Shown here: in pieces, positions 55,707-62,353 of the stretch
How the letters are laid out: each line of letters starts with the position of its first letter
How positions within the stretch are numbered: position 1 is the first letter of the stretch
The notes under the pieces: generated by a model
The model's input: only the letters and a program-made list of their open reading frames with translations
The model's database searches: none
What the model was told of the DNA's origin: nothing
Origin: JADLCX01 sp964630785
GTDB taxonomy: Bacteria; Planctomycetota; Phycisphaerae; Phycisphaerales; UBA1924
Assembly: GCA_964630785.1 (NCBI GenBank)
Contig: CAZVZG010000020.1
Location: 1 to 64,000, forward strand
Direction of reading: 5' to 3'
DNA length: 64,000 bases
Made by a program: the position numbers and the translations under genes

Positions 55707-55837
55707 AGTTGGTTCGCCGGGCAACTCGTGTGCCGCACCGAAAGCGGCAAATGGGGCAACGCGGCAAATGCTGCAAACCGGGACGGGATTCAGTCGGTAT
55801 CGCAGCGCCCCCGACCTGCCATTCCGGCACCCGGCCT

Positions 55838-55869
55838 CATGCCTCGATGCCCCATGCCTTGATGCCTTC
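55838..55869. repeat. CCTCGATGCCC-type short repeat
   Basis: Degenerate units GCCTCATGCCTCGATGCC and GCCCCATGCCTTGATGCC, like those at 48774. They sit in the gap between the MtfA-like and M20 genes. Confidence 0.4.
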
Positions 55870-55896
55870 TCTATTCACAACACCCCGCGCCCATCC

Positions 55897-57090
55897 CTAC
55901 CCCTCAGCCGCCAACCCCACCATCACCTCCATCCCCGTCGTCAGCGCATCGTCGTTGAAGTCGTACTCCGGCTGGTGCAGGCTCGGGTACTTCTCCCGCC
56001 CCGGCGGGCACACGCCCAGCACAAAGAAGCACGCCGGCACGTGCTGTCCGTAATAGGAAAAATCCTCACCGCCCATCGTCGGCTGCTCCACGGGCTTCAC
56101 GCGTGACGCCCCCAGCGTCCGCTCCGCCACGCGGAAGAACTTCTCCGTCATCCCCGCGTCGTTGCGCGTCACCGGGTACCCCTCCTCCCACTCGACCTCC
56201 GCGCGGCAGGCCATCGCCGCGCACGTCCGCTCCACGATCTCGAAGAACCGCCGCCGCCCCTGCTCGCGCGTCTCCGCCCGGATCGTCCTCATCGTCCCGA
56301 TGAACGTCAGCTCCCGCGGGATCACGTTGCTCGCCGTCCCCGCGTTGATCTGCGCCACCGTCACCACGATCGAGTCCTGCGGCGAGATGTTCCGGCTCGC
56401 GATCGTCTGCAGCGCCGTCACCACGTGCGCCGCCGCCACGATCGGGTCCGCGCTCAGGTGCGGGTACGCCGCGTGCGACTGCTCGCCCACCACGCGCACC
56501 GTGAAGTTGTCCGTGCTCGCCAGCAGCGGCCCGGCCCGCGACCCCACCACCCCCAGCTCATACTGCGGCCATCCGTGCAGCCCGAACATCTCCTCCACCG
56601 GCTCGCCCAACCCGCCGCGCCCCTCGCCCAAGAGCACGCCCTCCTCGCACATCTTCTTGCCGCCCGCACCGCCCTCCTCCGCCGGCTGGAACACCAGCAG
56701 CACGCCCCGCGGCCGCCGCTCCAGTCTCGCCAGCACCCGCGCCACGCCCAGCAGGTTCGCCGTGTGCCCGTCGTGCCCGCACGCGTGCATCACCCCCGGC
56801 GTCGTCGATGCGTACGCCGCTCCCGTCTGCTCCAAGATCGGCAGCGCATCCATGTCCGCCCGCAGGCCGACCGCGCCGCGGCTATCGGCAACAGTGGGAG
56901 GGATGTACCCGATCACGCCCGTCCCCGCGATGCCCGTCTTGTGCCGAACCCCCAGCCGCGACAGCTCCGCGGCCACCACGCCGCTCGTGCGCCGCTCCTC
57001 ATACGCCAACTCAGGATGCGCGTGCAGGTCCCGCCGGATCGCCACCACTCCCGCCAACTCCTCCCGGATCAACGCCCGCACGCGCTCCAT
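55897..57090 (-). CDS. M20-family amidohydrolase (carboxypeptidase/hippurate hydrolase type)
   Basis: A 397-residue zinc amidohydrolase of the M20D type (amidohydrolase/aminoacylase). Landmarks: RRDLHAHPELAYEE near residue 18, MHACGHDGHTANLLG with two metal-binding His, VFQPAEEGGAGGKK with the catalytic Glu, and the dimerisation/lid domain around residues 180-290. The C-terminal block TMGGEDFSYYGQHVPACFFVLG and HQPEYDFNDDAL holds further metal ligands. It likely splits N-acyl amino acids or related amides; the exact substrate is unknown. ATG 57090 is chosen; a TTG at 57105 would add five residues. Stand-alone gene, upstream of a composite repeat element. Confidence 0.9.
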   Translation of the reverse strand: MERVRALIREELAGVVAIRRDLHAHPELAYEERRTSGVVAAELSRLGVRHKTGIAGTGVIGYIPPTVADSRGAVGLRADMDALPILEQTGAAYASTTPGVMHACGHDGHTANLLGVARVLARLERRPRGVLLVFQPAEEGGAGGKKMCEEGVLLGEGRGGLGEPVEEMFGLHGWPQYELGVVGSRAGPLLASTDNFTVRVVGEQSHAAYPHLSADPIVAAAHVVTALQTIASRNISPQDSIVVTVAQINAGTASNVIPRELTFIGTMRTIRAETREQGRRRFFEIVERTCAAMACRAEVEWEEGYPVTRNDAGMTEKFFRVAERTLGASRVKPVEQPTMGGEDFSYYGQHVPACFFVLGVCPPGREKYPSLHQPEYDFNDDALTTGMEVMVGLAAEG

Positions 57091-57105
57091 GCCCGATGGT
57101 AGCAA

Positions 57106-57418
57106 TACCTGTCGTCACCCCGGCCGCTAATCTTCGGGCCGCGGAGCGGCCCCTTGGCTGTGGCCACGGGCGGCCGCCCCGGCCGCCCGTGGAAGCCGAC
57201 GCGCGCACGCGCTCGTCCCGGAGGGACGATTGAAGCGAGCCGAAAGCCTCCAAGCGTCCCTCCGGGACGCACATCCGCCTACCTCATGCCCACCACGGGC
57301 CTCGCCAAGCCTCGGCCCGTGGCGACACCCACCCGCCGCTCCGCGGCGACTTGATCCCCCCCTCACTCCTCACTCCTCACTCCCAAGTCCCAAGTCCCAA
57401 GTCCCAAGTCCCCCCTCT
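57106..57418. repeat. Composite palindromic element with heptamer tract
   Basis: Contains a perfect 13-bp stem (57164-57176 with 57180-57192, CCACGGGC outer arms), CGTCCC/GGGACG palindromes around 57213 and 57256, a CCACGGGCC/GGCCCGTGG hairpin at about 57292-57321, CGCCGC/GCGGCG near 57331, and AAGTCCC units from about 57382. The core resembles the IS200-flank palindromes. No gene is present. Confidence 0.7.
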
Positions 57419-58540
57419 CTACCCGCCCCCCAACTCCTCCCCACACACCCCCATCGCCGCCTCCACATCATCCGCGATCCGCTCGTAGTTCGTCTGCTCA
57501 AACCACGGCGACTTCTTCCGCCACGCATCGGGCGTCAGCGCCGGGTGCAGCACCTCGGCCCCCATCTCCCCATCACGCAGCATCTTCTGCCCATCCGCCG
57601 AGAGCAGGAAGTCCACCAGTTCGTGCGCCTCGTCCGCGTGCGCGCCGCCCGCAACCACCGCGACCGTGTTCGGCGTCTTCATCATCGGCATCGGCGCCCG
57701 CGCCGCGATCACGCTTGACTTGCTCTCAACCAGCTCTTCATCCGCCGGCGCGATCGCCACCGGCCACCCGTTCTTCTTCGCCTCGGCCGCGTCGTCGTTG
57801 TCCACCAGCCCGACGTACAGCGTGCCGCTCCCCACCGCCCGCGCCACGGTGGCGTTGCCGTCCATCAGCCGCACGTCGTTGCCCGCCAGCGCCCGCAGCC
57901 ACCCGCGGAACACCGCCCCGTCTTGACCGCCCGCTCCGTACAGCTCCGCCATGTGCCCGCGCGTCGTCCCGAACTGCGGCCGCGCCATCCCCACGCGCCC
58001 CTTCCACTTCGCCTCCGTCAGGTCCCGCAGATGCCGCGGCGCCTCAGCAACCGTGACGTACTTGGTGTTGTAGATCACCACCCGCCGGCGCATCGCCATC
58101 GCGTACCAGTCGCCGTTTTTGCCGCGCAGCGCGCGCGGGTACCCGCCCACCGACTCGAAGTCCTTCGCCGCGCTCGCGCTGGTGTATTCCGCCAGAACCC
58201 CCAGCCGCGAGAGCCGGATGGTCCCGAACGGCTCGCTCGACCACCACACGTCGCACGCATCCGGCCCCGACTTGCCCTGCTCGTGCTCGGCGATCAGCCG
58301 GTTCACAAGCCCGGTGGTCTTGGTCGCTTCGGTGTCGTACACCGCGCGAACCTTGATCCCCGTCTTGTTGGTGAACGCATCGAGCACCGGCCGCGCCACC
58401 GGCGCATCCGCGGAGCAATACACCACCACTTCCCGCCCGCCGTCCCTGCCGCCACCCCCGTCCCTCCCGCACCCCCACACCACCATCGCGGCCACCACCA
58501 CCATCACCACCCCACCCATCAACCCCACAATCCGCCGCAT
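57419..58540 (-). CDS. Extracellular solute-binding lipoprotein (iron/anion ABC transporter type)
   Basis: A 373-residue periplasmic-type binding protein. Signal peptide with lipobox VVWGC (lipidated Cys24), then VVVYCSADAPVARPVLDAFTNKTGIKVRAVYDTEATKT, CDVWWSSEPFGTIRL, and the C-terminal KSPWFEQTNYERIADDVEAAM, all typical of ferric iron- or 2-aminoethylphosphonate-type binding proteins (Fbp-like). No permease or ATPase gene is adjacent on this strand, so its partners lie elsewhere. The mature protein is intact. ATG 58540 is chosen because GGAGGG lies six bases upstream; the TTG at 58546 is open as well. Iron binding residues (Tyr pair) were not verified. Confidence 0.84.
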   Translation of the reverse strand: MRRIVGLMGGVVMVVVAAMVVWGCGRDGGGGRDGGREVVVYCSADAPVARPVLDAFTNKTGIKVRAVYDTEATKTTGLVNRLIAEHEQGKSGPDACDVWWSSEPFGTIRLSRLGVLAEYTSASAAKDFESVGGYPRALRGKNGDWYAMAMRRRVVIYNTKYVTVAEAPRHLRDLTEAKWKGRVGMARPQFGTTRGHMAELYGAGGQDGAVFRGWLRALAGNDVRLMDGNATVARAVGSGTLYVGLVDNDDAAEAKKNGWPVAIAPADEELVESKSSVIAARAPMPMMKTPNTVAVVAGGAHADEAHELVDFLLSADGQKMLRDGEMGAEVLHPALTPDAWRKKSPWFEQTNYERIADDVEAAMGVCGEELGGG

Positions 58541-58602
58541 CCACAACCCTCCTCACCCCTCTCACCCCCTCACCCCCCCCACTTCATCACCCCATCACCT
58601 CA

Positions 58603-60471
58603 TCACTCCTTCCCTCCATCCTTCGCCGGCGCCGCCGCGGGTTCATCGGCCTTGTTGTCGGCCTTGTCTCCTTCCGCCGCCTTCACCTTGCTCTTGAGCC
58701 GCCCGAAGTACGACTTGATCGCTTCCTGATACTCGCGCGGGATGGTGTTCTTCTCGATCGCCTCGGTCGCGCCCTGGTCCGCCGCGGCCACCGCCTTGGC
58801 AAACGCCGCCTTGCTCTCGCCCTTGATGCTCTCGCCCTCGACCAGCCGGCTCGACACGATCGGCCCGTTGCCCTTGGCCCCGATGTCCTTCTTCCTGTCC
58901 AGGTCAAAGTCGGCCTTGGCCTCGCCGGGCCGTCCGCCCTGGCCCAACCCCGGCCCGCCGCGCCCCATGCCGTTGCTCATCTGCGTACCCGCACTCCAGG
59001 GCTTGGTCCCCTCGCGTCCGCCGTCCTTGCTGCCACCCAGCCCGCCCTTGCACTCGCCCATGCCCTGACACTCACCCTCGCCCTCCTTGCCCAGGCTGTT
59101 CATCGCGTTCTGGCACTCGCTCATCGAGGCGTCCGCGAGCTCCATCTCCTGCTGGATCTGCTCCATCTCGCTCAGTTGATCGCCCAGTTGCTTGGCGCCC
59201 TGCTGCGACTGCGACTGCCCGTCGCCGGGCTTGTTGCACTCGGACATCTTCTGCATCGCGCTGGACATCTGCTGCATCATCTCGCTCGACTGCATCGCCG
59301 CGTCCACCATGTCCTGCATCGTCTTCTTCTGCTCCTGAGTCAGGTTCGAGGCGTTCTTGATCGCCTCCTTGGCGCTCTTGGGGTCCTTGATCGAGTCCGG
59401 GTTGATCCCCGCCTGCTCCAGCGCCTTCTTCATCTGGTCCTGGTTCTTGGCCAGGTTTGCGAGCTGCTCGGCCATCTTCTCCATCTGCTCCGAGACCTTC
59501 TCCTTGGTCTCCTCGCTCATGCTCCCGCTGGCGAGCTGGTCCTTCATTTTCTCCAGTTCCTGCTTGGCCTGGCCGAAGTCGCCCTTGGCCAGCGCCTTGC
59601 TCAGCTCGTTGTCGTCCTGCGAAGTCTTGAGGTTCTTGAGCTGTCGCTGCACCGCGTCGAGCTTCTGCGCCTGCGCCCCGCTCTTGAGCTGCTCCAGACG
59701 GTCGCTCAGCTTCGTCAGGTCGTTGATCGCCGCCTTGCGGATCTCCTCGGCCGTCTTCGGCTCGGGCTTCTCCGCCGCGGCCGACTCCAGCGCCTTCTCC
59801 TTCTCCAGCGAGGGGATCTTCGCCGTCATCTCCTCGATCTTCTTCTGGACTTCCTTCACCTCGCGCGTCGCGTTGATGACCTCGACCCGCTGCTCCTTCT
59901 GAGCCACCGCCCGCGCGAACCATCCGAACACGTCCATCCGCGGCACCGCGATGAACACCACCGCCAGGCTCAGCCCGAGCGCCACCACCACCGGCCAGAA
60001 CCGCGGCGGCGAGATCGGCACCGCCTGCGACACGTTCACGCCCCGCGCCGTGCGCGTCGCGCTCTCCACCGTCGCCCGGCTCCACGGGTCGTCCTTGCCC
60101 GACACACACAGCGCCGTCGACAGGCTCTCTCGCAGGTTCGCGCCCTCGTCCACCCGGCGCGCCACAGCGTTTCGCCTGGGCCTGCGAGCGATCGCCCACG
60201 CCAGCGCGAACACCACGCTCGCACCCGCGCCCCACCACGCCACCTGGTTCCACATCTCCGCGCTGGTGATCCCCGCGCCCGCTCCCTTCTCCGCCATCGC
60301 CGCAGGCACGCGCGTCGCCGCCGTCTGCGTGAAACTCAACAACTGCTCCACCACGCGCAGCACGATCGCCCCCGCGAGGATCACCGCGGCCGCGTACACC
60401 CACCCGCGCAGAAAGTTCACCACGCCCAGCCGCCACGCCGCCCGCTTCAACACGCGATTGATCTCAGTCAT
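58603..60471 (-). CDS. Large coiled-coil membrane protein (DUF4175-like)
   Basis: A 622-residue protein with three predicted membrane helices (AAAVILAGAIVLRVVEQLL, VAWWGAGASVVFALAWAIA and FWPVVVALGLSLAVVFIAV) in the first 180 residues, followed by about 300 residues of coiled coil rich in Lys, Glu, Gln and Met (for example MKDQLASGSMSEETKEKVSEQ) and a Gly/Asp-rich loop. It resembles the membrane proteins encoded with MoxR-type AAA and DUF58 genes in planctomycetes, often called DUF4175-like; I am not sure. ATG 60471 has AGGA five bases upstream. A palindromic repeat copy lies just upstream at 60482. Possibly involved in cell envelope or stress; role unknown. Confidence 0.62.
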   Translation of the reverse strand: MTEINRVLKRAAWRLGVVNFLRGWVYAAAVILAGAIVLRVVEQLLSFTQTAATRVPAAMAEKGAGAGITSAEMWNQVAWWGAGASVVFALAWAIARRPRRNAVARRVDEGANLRESLSTALCVSGKDDPWSRATVESATRTARGVNVSQAVPISPPRFWPVVVALGLSLAVVFIAVPRMDVFGWFARAVAQKEQRVEVINATREVKEVQKKIEEMTAKIPSLEKEKALESAAAEKPEPKTAEEIRKAAINDLTKLSDRLEQLKSGAQAQKLDAVQRQLKNLKTSQDDNELSKALAKGDFGQAKQELEKMKDQLASGSMSEETKEKVSEQMEKMAEQLANLAKNQDQMKKALEQAGINPDSIKDPKSAKEAIKNASNLTQEQKKTMQDMVDAAMQSSEMMQQMSSAMQKMSECNKPGDGQSQSQQGAKQLGDQLSEMEQIQQEMELADASMSECQNAMNSLGKEGEGECQGMGECKGGLGGSKDGGREGTKPWSAGTQMSNGMGRGGPGLGQGGRPGEAKADFDLDRKKDIGAKGNGPIVSSRLVEGESIKGESKAAFAKAVAAADQGATEAIEKNTIPREYQEAIKSYFGRLKSKVKAAEGDKADNKADEPAAAPAKDGGKE

Positions 60472-60481
60472 GGCTGTCCTT

Positions 60482-60517
60482 CTCCTCCTCCCAGAGGGAG
60501 GGGGCCGGGGGGAGGGC
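60482..60517. repeat. CTCCTCCTCCC hairpin repeat, copy E
   Basis: Truncated first arm, then GGGAGGGGGCCGGGGGGAGGGC as in copies A, B and F. Located 11 bases upstream of the coiled-coil membrane protein start on the minus strand. Confidence 0.8.
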
Positions 60518-60664
60518 GAAATGGGCGGGCGCAGCTCGCCCCTTCCCTCACCCCTTCTTACCCCCATCTTCGCCCATTCGCCGCATCCCGTTCAACAAAC
60601 CGCACCCAACCTTCCATCCACCCCAATCATAACCCAACCACCTCCACCCCACAACCCCATTACG

Positions 60665-62158
60665 ATGGCCGCCCATCCCCCGCCGTCTCCACCCCTCGGC
60701 CCCCTCTCCCCCCCCCTCTCCCCCCCCCCCCCCCTCCCCCCCCCCCCCCCCACCCCCCCCCGCCCGGGACCCCCTTCCGTCCCCATCNNNNNNNNNNCCA
60801 CCCCCGCCGAGGTCGACGCCCTCTTCGACCTCCAGCGCCGCGCCGATCCGTTCGGCACCCGCCTCCACCTCGCCCTCACCTGTATCGCGCTCGTCCTCGC
60901 CGGGTTCCCCACGACGTTCGTCGAGTGGGCCATGCTCCCGCTCGCGGCCTGCTGCCTCATCCGCCTCATCACCCACTTCCGAGTCCTCGGCCCGCTCTTC
61001 TGGGACCCCGTCGCGCGGCTCACGCTCGCCCTCGTCGCCTGGGCCGCGCTCTCGCGATTGTGGACCGCCGGCTCGACCGCCGACTGGCTCGGCGACTTCC
61101 AGAGTTTCCGCTTCGCACCCGCGATCATCTTCTTATATCCCGTGCTCGATCGACGGCGCACGCTCATCCTCGCGCTCGCCCTCGGCCTGCTCTGCGGCCA
61201 GTTCTCCCAGTGGCTCCACTTCATCGGCGTGCAGCTCCACATCCCCGCTCTTACCTGGCACCGATTCAACGACCGCATCTCCGGCTGGTGGGACCCCGTC
61301 GTCGCCGGCAGCCTTCTCTGCGCCGCCCTCGGCCTGGCACTCGGAGCCCTCCTCCCCCTCCCAGAGGGAGGGGGCCGGGGGGAGGGCCAACGTCTCCCCC
61401 TAACCCGTCGGTTCGCCCTCGCCCTCGCCTTCCTCCTCCTCACCCTCTTCTCACTCATCCTGACCGGCACCCGCGGAGCCTGGCTCGCCGCCGCCGCACT
61501 CATCGCCATCGTCGTCCTCACGATGGTTTTCAGGGCGCCACCGCTCGCCGCTGCTCAGACCGGCAAGCGGTGCGACGTCCCGGACCCACGCACCCACGCG
61601 GGCGCGCCCCGACGCACGCGCATCATCGCCCTGCTCCTCCTGCCCATCATCCTCATCGCCGCCGCCGTCCTCGCGACACCGTCCCTACGCCACCGCCTCG
61701 ACCGCGGCGTTCAAGAGGTCCGCGCCGCGCTCGCCTCCGGTAACTATGAGTCCGACACCGGCCGCCGCCTGGCGATGTGGAAGGAGGCCGCGGCCGAGTT
61801 CGCCGCCCGCCCCGTCCGCGGCGTCGGCGCTGGCGGCTTCCTCCCCTACGCACGCGACCACGCCGCCAACCCTGCGCTCCCGCTCCCGCACGCCCACGCC
61901 CACTCGCTCTACTTCCACACCGCCGCGACGCTCGGCGTTGTCGGCCTCGGCCTGCTCGTCGCCCTGCTCGTCGCGGCCATGCGCCCCTCTCGACCCGGCG
62001 ACGCCTGGACACTCGCCCCCGCCATCCTCGGCCTCGCGCTCGCGGGCCTGTTCGACTCCATCCTCATCAACCAGCAGACCGCCAACGTGCTCTTCATCCT
62101 GCTCGCACTGAACGTCCGCCATCGACCGAGCCCGAACGGCCACGGATCACACGGATAG
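60665..62158 (+). CDS. O-antigen ligase-like (Wzy/WaaL-type) membrane protein
   Basis: About 497 residues as assembled. Roughly ten hydrophobic helices, with the large extracytoplasmic region holding the Wzy_C-type signature WKEAAAEFAARPVRGVGAGGF and HAHSLYFHTAATLGV, which fits O-antigen ligase/polymerase proteins that join sugar chains. Two issues: ten N at 60788-60797 follow a poly-C run, so the N-terminal ~45 residues and the start codon (ATG at 60665) are unreliable; and a GC-rich hairpin repeat (61351-61387) lies within the gene, coding for LPLPEGGGRGEG in a loop. The final residues NGHGSHG and the stop codon are supplied by a 30-bp inverted repeat (62138). Direction and topology suggest surface glycan assembly. 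Confidence 0.72.
   Translation: MAAHPPPSPPLGPLSPPLSPPPPLPPPPPTPPRPGPPSVPIXXXXTPAEVDALFDLQRRADPFGTRLHLALTCIALVLAGFPTTFVEWAMLPLAACCLIRLITHFRVLGPLFWDPVARLTLALVAWAALSRLWTAGSTADWLGDFQSFRFAPAIIFLYPVLDRRRTLILALALGLLCGQFSQWLHFIGVQLHIPALTWHRFNDRISGWWDPVVAGSLLCAALGLALGALLPLPEGGGRGEGQRLPLTRRFALALAFLLLTLFSLILTGTRGAWLAAAALIAIVVLTMVFRAPPLAAAQTGKRCDVPDPRTHAGAPRRTRIIALLLLPIILIAAAVLATPSLRHRLDRGVQEVRAALASGNYESDTGRRLAMWKEAAAEFAARPVRGVGAGGFLPYARDHAANPALPLPHAHAHSLYFHTAATLGVVGLGLLVALLVAAMRPSRPGDAWTLAPAILGLALAGLFDSILINQQTANVLFILLALNVRHRPSPNGHGSHG
60788..60797. other. Assembly gap (10 N) after a poly-C tract
   Basis: Ten unknown bases, preceded by long C runs from about 60711. The size is probably a placeholder; the reading frame across it is not certain. 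Confidence 0.99.
61351..61387 (+). repeat. CTCCCCCTCCC hairpin repeat, copy F, inside the O-antigen ligase-like gene
   Basis: Matches copies A and B over its full length, loop AGA, in the coding sequence. It encodes a short Leu-Pro-Gly-Arg-rich loop between membrane helices and keeps the frame. Confidence 0.88.
61539..61572. repeat. Hairpin with TGCTCAGA-type loop within the O-antigen ligase-like gene
   Basis: CACCGCTCGCCG (61539-61550) pairs with 61561-61572 at 11 of 12 positions; the loop CTGCTCAGAC resembles the GCTCTG loop of the hairpins at 14128 and 15927, though arm sequences differ. Possibly the same family. Confidence 0.4.
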
Positions 62159-62321
62159 CCACGGATCAAGCAGCCGCAGATCTCGCTGATGCGTTCAGAC
62201 AGACGCAGCGGATCGTTTCACCGCGGAGGCGCGGAGATCCCTCGACCAGAGCCAAGACACAGTTTCCAATCCACGCCATCCGCGGCGTCTGGATCCGTGG
62301 CTATCCGTGTGATCCGTGGCC
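62138..62321. repeat. Element with perfect 30-bp inverted ends (CACGGAT type)
   Basis: The 30 bases at 62138-62167 are exactly complementary to 62292-62321. The interior holds short CCGCAGAT- and CGCGGAG-like segments. The left end contains the stop codon of the O-antigen ligase-like gene. No open frame is present inside. Confidence 0.85.
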
Positions 62322-62353
62322 CACCTCCCCCCGCGGTCCAACAATGGCCCCGC

